From positions 1 to 10,888 of the forward strand of contig JAKASN010000021.1 of assembly GCA_021819025.1 (NCBI GenBank): a stretch of 10,888 nucleotides of DNA, in the 5' to 3' direction. The stretch comes from Actinomycetes bacterium (GTDB taxonomy: Bacteria > Actinomycetota > Acidimicrobiia > Acidimicrobiales > Acidimicrobiaceae). Every line of letters begins with the position of its first letter. Within the stretch, counting starts at the first letter, position 1. Made by a program: the position numbers and the translations under genes. Positions 1 to 6,159 of this stretch are shown one piece after another. The notes under the pieces are model-generated. The model did no database searches and had not been told where the DNA came from. It worked only from the letters and a program-made list of their open reading frames with translations.

Positions 1-351
1 GACGGCGGGGTCTTCCGCTTCGGTGACGCCAACTTCTACGGCTCCATGGGTGGCAAGACCCTCAATGCCCCCGTGGTGGGTATCGCCTCCACTGCAGATG
101 GAGCGGGCTACTGGATGGTGGCCCAAGATGGCGGGGTCTTCAACTTTGGAGACGCCAACTTCTACGGCTCCATGGGCGGCGTAATGCTCAACAAACCCAT
201 CGTTGGCATCTCGCCTACCCCTGACGGCAAAGGCTACACCATTGTCGGCTCCGATGGCGGAACCTTCAACTTCGGCGACGCCAAGTTCGATGGCTCACTT
301 GCTAACGTGGTCTTGAATGCTCCCATTGTCGGAGTCGCTATCGGATACTAG
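1..351 (+). CDS. C-terminal part of repeat-containing (GDANFYGS-type) surface/secreted protein, 5' truncated
   Basis: Open from the first base in frame 1 and ending at TAG 349-351, so only the last 116 residues are present. It consists of 42-residue (126-bp) units starting at 1, 127 and 253, the last one shortened. Each begins DGGVF(R/N)FGDANFYGSMGG or a close variant, continues with an LNxPIVGI strand and, in the two complete units, ends in a GYWMV-like strand. The Gly/Asp/aromatic-rich, strand-forming repeats resemble the repeat arrays at the C-termini of large exported proteins in acidophilic actinobacteria, possibly a beta-propeller-like or wall-associated domain. No enzymatic residues are visible; the N-terminal functional domain lies outside the window. 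The last unit is the most diverged (DGSLANVV) and stops after AIGY, which looks like a natural C-terminus. Function unknown. Confidence 0.85.
   Translation, partial: DGGVFRFGDANFYGSMGGKTLNAPVVGIASTADGAGYWMVAQDGGVFNFGDANFYGSMGGVMLNKPIVGISPTPDGKGYTIVGSDGGTFNFGDAKFDGSLANVVLNAPIVGVAIGY
1..351 (+). repeat. Tandem 126-bp coding repeat (two full units plus a partial third)
   Basis: Units start at 1, 127 and 253. Units 1 and 2 share long near-identical DNA stretches around the GGCGGGGTCTTC and AACTTCTACGGCTCCATGGG segments, while unit 3 has diverged. DNA identity between units 1 and 2 suggests recent duplication or gene conversion. The array probably extends left of the window. Confidence 0.85.
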
Positions 352-367
352 TGGCACCGTGATCAAC

Positions 368-414
368 GTCCACGGAGGTGATCTTGGCTATCCAAGTGGT
401 CACTTTCCGTGGAC
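368..414 (+). terminator. Strong stem-loop after the repeat-protein gene, probable terminator
   Basis: GTCCACGGA (368-376) pairs perfectly with TCCGTGGAC (406-414). Inside it GTGA (378-381) pairs with TCAC (400-403) and CTTGG (383-387) with CCAAG (392-396), closing a CTAT loop, for 18 base pairs in 47 nt. It begins 17 bases after the stop codon. There is no T-tract after it, which is common for actinobacterial terminators; a role in mRNA 3'-end stability is an alternative. Confidence 0.6.
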
Positions 415-452
415 GGCTGCGTTGCTCGCAACTTGGCGCCTCGGTGCCTTTG

Positions 453-473
453 GTCGCTGAGTGAACCAGCGAC
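453..473. other. Perfect 7-bp inverted repeat upstream of the sigma-factor gene
   Basis: GTCGCTG (453-459) and CAGCGAC (467-473) are exact reverse complements around a 7-nt loop, 82 bases before the sigma-factor start. It could be a second terminator hairpin, an operator or a leader structure; nothing visible decides this. The rest of 415-554 shows no gene and no convincing -35/-10 pair. Confidence 0.4.
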
Positions 474-554
474 GCAATCTCACCTAGACTGCGATAGACC
501 CGGTCATTTTGGCGAGGCCCGGTATCGCAGATGTTTTCTCGATGGGGAGCGTAG

Positions 555-1112
555 TTGTTTCAAGGTCGTGACAAGATCCAAGGCAACGATCAAAATAACT
601 TGACGGTGACGGCGTTGATCGAGAAATTCTTCGATGAAAATGCCAAACTTCTTCTCGGGTATGCCATCAATAAAGTTGGCGATGTCCACGAGGCACAAGA
701 CCTCGTCCAAGAGACCGCACTTCAGGCGTTGAAGCGCTCTACGACGTTTGATCCAAGGCGAGGATCGCTCAAGACTTGGATATTTTTGATCCTGGACTCC
801 TTGGCTATCGACTGGCATCGGAGCCGCGAAAAACGAAAGCTCTCCCGGATCGTCGGGGTCGAAGACGATGGAGGTTCGTGGTCTATGGGGCTGACGGCGG
901 AGATGGGATCGAGGTTGGAGTTGGAATCTGTGCTCGCGTGGCTTTCCAACGAGCATCGCGAGGTGATAAAGCTTGTGGTTCTCGACGGTATGACGTCTGT
1001 CGAAGCCGCCTCTATGCTTGGGATCCTTCCCGGAACAGCACGAAGTCGGCTCTTCTACGCACTTGGCCAGCTGCGTAGCGAATTTGCGGCAAGGAGTGGT
1101 TTGATTGGCTGA
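555..1112 (+). CDS. ECF-type RNA polymerase sigma factor (sigma-70 family)
   Basis: A 185-residue protein with the two-domain layout of extracytoplasmic-function sigma factors. Region 2 spans about 24-95, with the acidic EAQDLVQE helix (46-53, core-RNA-polymerase side) and the -10-recognition helix around WIFLILDSLAIDWHRS (75-90). A short linker follows, then region 4 at about 122-178, with a helix-turn-helix ending ILPGTARSRLFYALGQLR that would read the -35 element. Length is normal for the class. The TTG start is chosen because GGGGAG lies at 544-549, 5 bases upstream; an in-frame TTG or GTG about 15 codons later is possible. Its stop overlaps the start of the anti-sigma gene by 8 bases, so the two are translationally coupled and surely an operon. 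The inducing signal is unknown. Confidence 0.9.
   Translation: MFQGRDKIQGNDQNNLTVTALIEKFFDENAKLLLGYAINKVGDVHEAQDLVQETALQALKRSTTFDPRRGSLKTWIFLILDSLAIDWHRSREKRKLSRIVGVEDDGGSWSMGLTAEMGSRLELESVLAWLSNEHREVIKLVVLDGMTSVEAASMLGILPGTARSRLFYALGQLRSEFAARSGLIG
1091..1096 (+). promoter_or_regulatory. Ribosome binding site inside the sigma gene, fixing the anti-sigma start
   Basis: AAGGAG lies within the last codons of the sigma factor, 8 bases before the TTG at 1105. It supports the overlapping TTG start over any later codon and implies translational coupling of sigma and anti-sigma. Confidence 0.7.
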
Positions 1113-1734
1113 GTGCGCTAAGGATTTTCGTGACCTCGTCGTGCAACGCGCAATCGGCGAGATTTCCGCTTCGGACGCTCTAGTGCTCGATGCTCACCTT
1201 TCTACTTGCGAGGTTTGTGCCAGCGACTTGGTTGATGTTGCGACGTCGCTCTCGGCACTGCGCTCACTCGCGAGTTATCCTGTCGCAAACCCGAAGCCCA
1301 TGTTGGTACCTGAGTTCCCCTCGCACGCCATTACCTCGCTGGGGCGGGAGAGCATTTTGCGGAGACTGGCATTTATCGGTGCGGCGGCAGCAATTTTTAT
1401 CGGCGGCGTTATTTTTGGACACCTTGATGTGGGATCTTCAAACTTGGCATCCCCCCTTGTGGCGCCGAAGGTCGTCCAGCTCAGCCCTGGACTTGGTGTG
1501 TCGCTGAATGGAGTCGCGCAACTGGCCGATGAAGGTTGGGGCACTCAGGCTACTTTCCAGCTTTCGCACGTACCGGCTCATGTGACCCTCGCCCTCTGGC
1601 TCGAGGACGCGAGTGGGAAGCACGTCTCCGCGGGATCAGTTCAAAGTGCCGCAGGCGGGACACTGCGCATCACGACGGCTTCGGCGTTGCACGCCAACCA
1701 GGTGGTTGCTGCTGGTTATACCCTTATTACTTGA
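1105..1734 (+). CDS. Zinc-finger (ZAS) transmembrane anti-sigma factor
   Basis: A 209-residue protein that should bind and silence the sigma factor encoded just upstream. The N-terminal cytoplasmic part has the zinc-binding anti-sigma pattern: C4, then H31-x3-C35-x2-C38 (HLSTCEVC). It is followed by a helical linker, one membrane helix at about 87-105 (RRLAFIGAAAAIFIGGVIFG), and an extracytoplasmic domain of about 100 residues rich in beta-strand and Ala/Gly. The outer domain resembles the C-terminal domain of RskA/anti-sigma-K-like proteins (weak, judged by eye). The layout predicts regulated release of the sigma factor, by proteolysis at the membrane or by redox change at the zinc site; which one cannot be told from the sequence. 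It starts with TTG inside the sigma gene. Downstream there is no further gene of this operon. Confidence 0.85.
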   Translation: MAECAKDFRDLVVQRAIGEISASDALVLDAHLSTCEVCASDLVDVATSLSALRSLASYPVANPKPMLVPEFPSHAITSLGRESILRRLAFIGAAAAIFIGGVIFGHLDVGSSNLASPLVAPKVVQLSPGLGVSLNGVAQLADEGWGTQATFQLSHVPAHVTLALWLEDASGKHVSAGSVQSAAGGTLRITTASALHANQVVAAGYTLIT

Positions 1735-1876
1735 TGACCGCTGTTCCTAATCTAATTTAGAATGGGCCACCTTGGCCACCCAGAACCGGTTAGTCAGGGC
1801 CTAATGCTTTTGGCCCGCCGCTCAGATGTTCGCCGAAGCGTTTCAGGGTTTACCTTTTCCCGAGAAACTCCCGCAT

Positions 1877-1921
1877 GAGGCACACGAATGCTAGCTGGGG
1901 GCCGGTTAGCGTGTTTGCCTC
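1877..1921. other. Long imperfect stem-loop (18 bp) in the intergenic region
   Basis: GAGGCA (1877-1882) pairs with TGCCTC (1916-1921). CACG (1883-1886) pairs with CGTG (1910-1913) after a TT bulge. CTAGCTGG (1891-1898) pairs with CCGGTTAG (1902-1909), including two G-U pairs, across a GGG loop; AATG is bulged on the left arm. It has no T-tail and sits about 190 bases before the transporter start, so it may be a terminator of the sigma operon, a leader structure or a small RNA element. The minus strand would lose the G-U pairs, so the structure favours plus-strand RNA. Confidence 0.55.
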
Positions 1922-1994
1922 GCTGGTCAATCTTAACGTGGTACTTGACGAACCTTCGAAATCTAAGGCCGTTGACCCTAGCAGATGAGGGATA

Positions 1995-2024
1995 TTGACT
2001 CTAAGGCACCGATCGTCATATCGA
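1995..2024 (+). promoter_or_regulatory. Possible promoter of the TDT transporter gene
   Basis: TTGACT (1995-2000) is a good -35-like hexamer. An 18-base spacer leads to TATCGA (2019-2024), a poor -10. The first TCGATG motif overlaps this -10, which would suit repression. Confidence 0.3.
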
Positions 2025-2036
2025 TGAAAATCGATG
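2021..2036. promoter_or_regulatory. Tandem TCGATG motifs upstream of the transporter, candidate operator
   Basis: TCGATG occurs at 2021-2026 and again at 2031-2036, separated by AAAA, so the repeats fall one helical turn apart. The same hexamer is doubled upstream of the SQR-like gene (3416-3429). Regulator unknown. Confidence 0.35.
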
Positions 2037-2111
2037 TAACGAGTTACCGTCTCAATTCGTGGGCAAGTGATCGCGCGCAGCGCCGCTTGAGACTCGACCT
2101 TGAGGAGCAGC

Positions 2112-3293
2112 ATGCAAGGCGCTGAAGATAAAAGTGATCTCGACGAGTTAACCTCGTTGCGACCCACGGGAAGTGGCCGTGCTGCAGTTCAAGCGGAGCG
2201 GCTATGGTTACGGGACTTCCACCCGGGATGGTTTGGTGCAGTGATGGGGACTGCGGTAATTGGTATTATCGCATCGATGAATCCGGGCAAGTTTGCCTCT
2301 TGGGCCAACACGATGCGCTATATCTCCGTCGGGGCAACCGTGCTCGCCGCAGCTCTATTCGTGGTGATCGCAATTCCGTATCTATCGCGTTGGCTGATTC
2401 ATTCCGGTGCTGCGTGGAAGGACATGCGTGATCCAGTAGCTGGGCCTCTACACGGGACATTTCCTGGTGCTATTCTGGTCTTGGCGGCAGCAGTAGCAAA
2501 CGTCGGCCCCCGTGAAATCTCTGTCGGTGCCACCTCGGATATCGTTGCTGGCCTAGCCGTTGTCGGAGTCCCGCTGGCACTCGCGATCAGTCTTCTTTTT
2601 GCCTACCTTCTTTTTACCCTTGATTTGCCGGACGTACGCCTTGTAAATGGTGGATGGTTCATCCCCCCAGTTGTCACCATAATTGTTCCTGTGGTTCTCC
2701 TAACCCTTCTAGGCGACGTCGCTCACCTGACCGCGAGGTTGCTTTTGTTTGCCGCCTACGCCTTCTGGGGAATCGGATTTCTCCTCTTTCTGCTCGTGAT
2801 GGGCTTGCTCCATGATCGCCTTGTCACTCAAGCGCTTCCCCCAGCAGAGATGGCTCCTTCGCTTTGGATCGTACTTGGGCCAGTCGGAGTCGGCACTTCC
2901 GCGCTCATTGGTCTCGGCCATGCTACTCCTGAAATTCTCGGACCCTCGGCAGCGGTGATGGGGATTGTCTCACTGTTAGGGGCAAGTATTCTTTGGGGCT
3001 TCGGTGCGTGGTGGTTGCTTGTGGCGTTGATGTTGCTGGGGCGCTACATAAGGCGTGGTGGAGTTCCCTATGGAATCGGCTGGTGGGCTTTCACCTTCCC
3101 TCTCGGCGCTTTGACCTTGGCGACCGTGGCGCTCGGGAGAGCATGGTCGCTGGCCGCTCTGGCAGACATTTCCCTAGCAATGTTCGTGCTGCTGGTTTTG
3201 CTGTGGCTGATCGTCACGGTGCGTACCCTAGATTCACTTGCCAAGGGGACGCTTTGGGTAAGGACGTTGCCAGCCTCTCCACCCAAGACATGA
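2112..3293 (+). CDS. TDT-family (TehA/SLAC1/Mae1/Ssu1-type) membrane transporter
   Basis: A 393-residue integral membrane protein with about ten hydrophobic helices (roughly 39-55, 68-90, 114-131, 143-170, 181-200, 207-234, 249-269, 277-309, 320-342, 350-374), the TehA/SLAC1 topology. Family-like stretches are HPGWFGAVMGTAVIG near helix 1, HGTFPGA before helix 3, GWFIPPVVTIIVP, LGPVGVGTSALIGLG and GWWAFTFPLGALTLATVALG. Family members carry small anions: tellurite-related (TehA), malate (Mae1), nitrate/chloride (SLAC1) and sulfite (Ssu1). The substrate here cannot be read from the sequence; sulfite or another sulfur anion is an inference from the SQR-like neighbour. The ATG at 2112 is preferred to an in-frame TTG at 2100 because AGGAG at 2103-2107 sits 4 bases before it and overlaps the TTG. 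The 30-40 residue hydrophilic N-terminus is probably cytoplasmic. Confidence 0.88.
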   Translation: MQGAEDKSDLDELTSLRPTGSGRAAVQAERLWLRDFHPGWFGAVMGTAVIGIIASMNPGKFASWANTMRYISVGATVLAAALFVVIAIPYLSRWLIHSGAAWKDMRDPVAGPLHGTFPGAILVLAAAVANVGPREISVGATSDIVAGLAVVGVPLALAISLLFAYLLFTLDLPDVRLVNGGWFIPPVVTIIVPVVLLTLLGDVAHLTARLLLFAAYAFWGIGFLLFLLVMGLLHDRLVTQALPPAEMAPSLWIVLGPVGVGTSALIGLGHATPEILGPSAAVMGIVSLLGASILWGFGAWWLLVALMLLGRYIRRGGVPYGIGWWAFTFPLGALTLATVALGRAWSLAALADISLAMFVLLVLLWLIVTVRTLDSLAKGTLWVRTLPASPPKT

Positions 3294-3415
3294 TCGTGCC
3301 CATGAAATCTAGCTTCCCTAGTAACTTGCTGTTGTGGACGCCGCTGCTGCGATATTAATGATCGGCAGGCAAGTGTTGGCGACAGTGGCGCTTGGAGTGG
3401 ACTTTTGTGATTGGG

Positions 3416-3429
3416 TCGATGCATCGATG
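3416..3429. promoter_or_regulatory. TCGATGCATCGA palindrome / doubled TCGATG upstream of the SQR-like gene
   Basis: Bases 3416-3427 form a perfect 12-bp palindrome, and the extended block reads as TCGATG, CA, TCGATG. It lies 45-58 bases before the SQR-like start, a typical operator position, and shares its hexamer with the doubled motif before the transporter. No convincing -35/-10 is visible around it. The whole 3294-3474 gap otherwise holds only a weak hairpin (CAAGTG 3370-3375 / CGCTTG 3389-3394). Confidence 0.4.
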
Positions 3430-3474
3430 GGCTCGTTCGCCTTCGTAGATCGGTGAATTTGGAGGTTGGAAATA

Positions 3475-4683
3475 ATGCCATATGAAACCAAGCCCCGTGT
3501 AGTGATTCTCGGTGCGGGGTTTGCCGGCTTGAGGATTCTCTACCGACTCGCTGGTAAGGCCGACATCGTTCTCGTTGACCCGAGAGCCACGAGCCTTGCC
3601 AAGCCAGTGCTTCCCGAGGTTGCGTTTGCTGGCAAACCGATTGCGCATGCCAGTTTCCCGATCGCCCCGATAGCCAAGCGGCTTGGCGTTACCTTCATTC
3701 ATGCTGCCGTCGTGGCGATTGACCCTTCGTCGCAGATCGTTGCTACCAGCACTGGGGAGAAGGTCGCCTTTGACTTTCTCATTATCACCCTGGGAGCGAC
3801 CAAGGACTATCGGGCGATTCCCGGCTTGGAGGAGTACGGATACTCGGTTTGTGACGACGAGCATGCGCCACTGCTCTGGGCCGCGGTGGAAAACTTTCGC
3901 GGTGGTCCCGTGGTGACGGGGGCCGCCCTTACGACCTGGGGCACGCGCGTAAAGGTGCCTGAGCTCAAGGCTCCTTGTGAAGGTCCTATTGGTGAGGTGA
4001 TGTTCATGGTCGACTACGCCCTGGCAGGGCGCAAAGTCGGGCATTCGATTTCGGTATTTTCCCCGGGATCGATCTTTTTCGAAGACGTAGGGCCGACCGT
4101 CCATGCAGCCGTGGAACCCCTTATCGCATCCCATGGCATCAAGGTCGTGACGGATAAAGTGTTAACTGCCGTTGAGCCCGGTGGAGTCCAGTTTGGGGAT
4201 GGGACTTCGATGGAATCGGCCCTATCGATAGTGATTCCTCCCTATCGCGGTCCGAAGCTTCTCCTTGAATCGGGACTCGGTGATGAGGCGGGATTTTTGC
4301 CCGTTGATGAAACGATGCGGTCCCTGGATCACCCAAGGATTTATGGCGCCGGAGACGTGACAGCCCTGTCGATGCCCAAGCTCGGCCACATTGCCGTGCA
4401 TCAAGCCGACATCGTGGTTTCAAGCCTTCTTGCGGAGATTACTGGCAAGGGCAAGATACTGAAGTACCAACCGGAGGTATTCTGCATTATGAATCGAGGT
4501 GGAGACCAGGCGACGCTGATTCTTTCGGACTTCCTTTTTGGTGGATCGCGCGATATTGCCAAGAGTGGCCGGTTGGCCCACTTGATGAAGTGGAGCTTTG
4601 ACTCCTGGAGCTTTCACACCCACGGCCACCTTCCTCCAGATGCCCTTAACGAAGGGCTGGAGTTTGTTCTCGAGCACCTCTAA
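3475..4683 (+). CDS. FAD-dependent sulfide:quinone oxidoreductase-like flavoprotein
   Basis: A 402-residue two-dinucleotide-binding-domain flavoprotein. The N-terminal FAD site is VVILGAGFAGLR (9-20, GxGxxG) with an acidic strand end at VLVDPR; the second FAD contact is IYGAGDVTALSMPKLGHIAVHQA (289-311, GAGD). Three cysteines, C126, C168 (APCEGP) and C337 (FCIMNRGG), fall close to the three catalytic cysteines of membrane SQRs (about 128, 160 and 356 in Acidithiobacillus; 124, 156 and 347 in Aquifex). That favours SQR over a type II NADH dehydrogenase, which lacks them. SQR oxidises sulfide to polysulfide at the inner membrane face and reduces quinone. The C-terminus (MKWSFDSWSF and after) may form the amphipathic membrane anchor. 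ATG 3475 is chosen over TTG 3466 because GGAGG (3461-3465) is 9 bases upstream. The closest alternative is a flavocytochrome-c-sulfide-dehydrogenase-like or persulfide-oxidising relative. Confidence 0.8.
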   Translation: MPYETKPRVVILGAGFAGLRILYRLAGKADIVLVDPRATSLAKPVLPEVAFAGKPIAHASFPIAPIAKRLGVTFIHAAVVAIDPSSQIVATSTGEKVAFDFLIITLGATKDYRAIPGLEEYGYSVCDDEHAPLLWAAVENFRGGPVVTGAALTTWGTRVKVPELKAPCEGPIGEVMFMVDYALAGRKVGHSISVFSPGSIFFEDVGPTVHAAVEPLIASHGIKVVTDKVLTAVEPGGVQFGDGTSMESALSIVIPPYRGPKLLLESGLGDEAGFLPVDETMRSLDHPRIYGAGDVTALSMPKLGHIAVHQADIVVSSLLAEITGKGKILKYQPEVFCIMNRGGDQATLILSDFLFGGSRDIAKSGRLAHLMKWSFDSWSFHTHGHLPPDALNEGLEFVLEHL

Positions 4684-4906
4684 ATCTTCTCTCGTGGAAG
4701 CATCGCCTCCGGCGGCCGTGGTGAGATGAGCGATCGAAATGGCATGGCGGGAAAGCTAATTCAGTAGTTTTTCTTTTCGACGAAATATGGCGTTGGTGGG
4801 TCGAGCATACTTACTATCCATCTTGAGGTGCTCCATGGGTCGCTTCGCCGGAGAGTATGCCTTGCCAAGTCTGGGGCCGCAAAGATATTAATGTTCGAGA
4901 CACCGA
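4684..4906. other. Convergent intergenic region, no gene seen
   Basis: Two genes converge here. It holds a T-rich stretch around 4768-4776 and a 7-bp inverted repeat with a long loop (GCATACT 4805-4811 / AGTATGC 4854-4860). Neither is a clear terminator. Confidence 0.4.
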
Positions 4907-5386
4907 CTATAGACCGAGGGCACTGAGACCCGGTTCATCGTCGGGGCGACGCCCGAGGGGCCAACGGTATTTGCGCTGTGCTTCGCTGAGCTCCAAGTCG
5001 TTGATGGACGCGTGTCTTTTTGCCATCAACCCAGATTCATTGAACTCCCAATTTTCGTTGCCGTATGACCTGAACCAGCGGCCCGCGTCGTCGTGCCACT
5101 CATAGGCGAAGCGAACGGCGATGCGGTTGTCGGTATATGCCCAAAGCTCCTTGATGAGGCGGTAGTCGAGTTCCTTGGACCATTTCCTCCTTAGGAACGA
5201 CACGATCTCGTCCCGTCCCCGAATGAATTCTGAGCGATTGCGCCACTGGCTGTCGACGGTGTAGGCGAGGGCGACTTTCTCGGGATCTCGAGCGTTCCAG
5301 GCATCTTCGGCGAGACGCACTTTTTGGGCGGCAGTCGCTTGGGTAAACGGGGGGAGAGGAGGTCTGGCCCCTTCTGCTTCGGCCAT
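4907..5386 (-). CDS. DUF1348 family protein, NTF2/SnoaL-like fold
   Basis: A 159-residue protein. From residue 15 on it matches the DUF1348 pattern: [20 protein letters not shown] helix, then a strand with [20 protein letters not shown], a [20 protein letters not shown] segment, the paired strands [27 protein letters not shown], and the closing [11 protein letters not shown]. This is the alpha+beta cone of the NTF2-like superfamily; DUF1348 members are small cytosolic proteins of unknown activity and are often simply called nuclear transport factor 2 family. The start at 5386 is preferred to the longer frame beginning at 5464, because AAGGAG lies 8 bases upstream of this ATG on the minus strand and the extra 26 residues are not family-like. 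It stands alone, convergent to the SQR-like gene. Its upstream region carries a perfect inverted repeat at 5510-5527 that could be its operator. Confidence 0.88.
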   Translation of the reverse strand: MAEAEGARPPLPPFTQATAAQKVRLAEDAWNARDPEKVALAYTVDSQWRNRSEFIRGRDEIVSFLRRKWSKELDYRLIKELWAYTDNRIAVRFAYEWHDDAGRWFRSYGNENWEFNESGLMAKRHASINDLELSEAQRKYRWPLGRRPDDEPGLSALGL

Positions 5387-5509
5387 AGCGTTGGCTCCTT
5401 GGAGCTTGGAGTTGGCAAAGGTCACTGGCAATTCTAGATGAGGTTGGCACGCCGAGATTGCCATTTAGGTCCAGGGTAGGGAGATTTCGGTATATGCCCT
5501 TGAAGGCGC

Positions 5510-5527
5510 GTTCGTATATCTACGAAC
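5510..5527. promoter_or_regulatory. Perfect inverted repeat GTTCGTATATCTACGAAC, candidate operator
   Basis: Seven-base arms GTTCGTA/TACGAAC flank a 4-base centre, giving an 18-bp site of the kind bound by TetR- or MarR-family dimers. It is 124 bases upstream of the DUF1348 start. No regulator gene is next to it, unless one decayed in the adjacent region. Confidence 0.45.
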
Positions 5528-6159
5528 TTTACTTTTCTGGGGGGGGGAAGATCTGCTCCTGGCACGGTGGTTAGGGCAGTTGCTTTCTTGCTATCGGTAG
5601 CGACGTTATCGCCGAGGCTCAATGCGGATCTCCCTCAGCGCCCCGTGATGAGTTCACCGAGACGTTTGGTGCGAGACCGGCACCTTGTAAGAGACGTTGA
5701 AAAGAAAATCTCGGGAGTCACCCCTTCCGCCGCCGGTAGTCGTGCCGGCGATCTGAGTCGCTAGCCGGCGAGGTTTCATTGCAAAGCGAATCGATTCGGA
5801 CTTTCTATCCGATGTCGGAGTGGTGTTTTTCCCTGTCTCTGCGCTCTGTATCGCAGAAGTGCTGGGATTTAGCTCAATCGCCTCTCGATTTACAGGCCTA
5901 CAAAGCCGCAGGGCAGCCCCAACAGGTGGTTGCGACGCGTTGCCTTGGTTGATTCTCCGGCCACTCGTTGGGATGGGGGCGCTCGAAGCCAAGTCCAAGG
6001 TGCGCCGCGGGGGACCGCCGCCGCGTTGTGGCCGAGATTGCCGGTATTTCCATGGCGCCCATGCGTCCAACCCGATACCGAGTCGGTCGAGGCTTCGCAA
6101 GAAGGAGCGTACTCACCGGAGCGATCCGCTTTAGCGAGGGCGAGGTGCCGTAAGGCCTC

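Larger units (their letters stand above)
1735..2111. other. Intergenic region between the anti-sigma gene and the TDT transporter
   Basis: No open frame here looks like a gene. It contains a weak hairpin (GGGCC 1797-1801 / GGCCC 1812-1816, 10-nt loop) that may end the sigma operon, a large stem-loop at 1877-1921, and a possible promoter with tandem TCGATG motifs just before the transporter. Confidence 0.6.

Noticed and set aside
1-351. Regular repeats considered as a CRISPR array
   Set aside because: The repeats are 126 bp, in frame and coding throughout, with no spacer/repeat alternation.
504-956. Minus-strand open frame of 150 codons over the sigma-factor gene
   Set aside because: It overlaps an unmistakable ECF sigma factor on the other strand and has Arg/Pro-rich shadow-type composition.
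2112-3293. The TDT transporter as the arsenite efflux pump of the cluster
   Set aside because: It belongs to the TehA/SLAC1 family, not ArsB or Acr3, and is 4 kb away behind a minus-strand gene.
3355-4134. Long minus-strand open frame (259 codons) opposite the SQR-like gene
   Set aside because: It is the antisense shadow of a clearly recognisable flavoprotein; its translation is rich in Arg/His/Gly and has no family features.
4805-4860. GCATACT/AGTATGC inverted repeat as a terminator
   Set aside because: The loop is 42 bases with little inner pairing and no T-tract, so it is not a convincing hairpin.
5130-5499. Direct repeat TCGGTATATGCCC at 5130-5142 and 5487-5499
   Set aside because: A repeated 13-mer is expected about once by chance in a window of this size, and one copy lies in coding DNA.
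5654-6100. 148-codon minus-strand open frame
   Set aside because: No family resemblance, no coherent secondary-structure pattern, and no good start signal.
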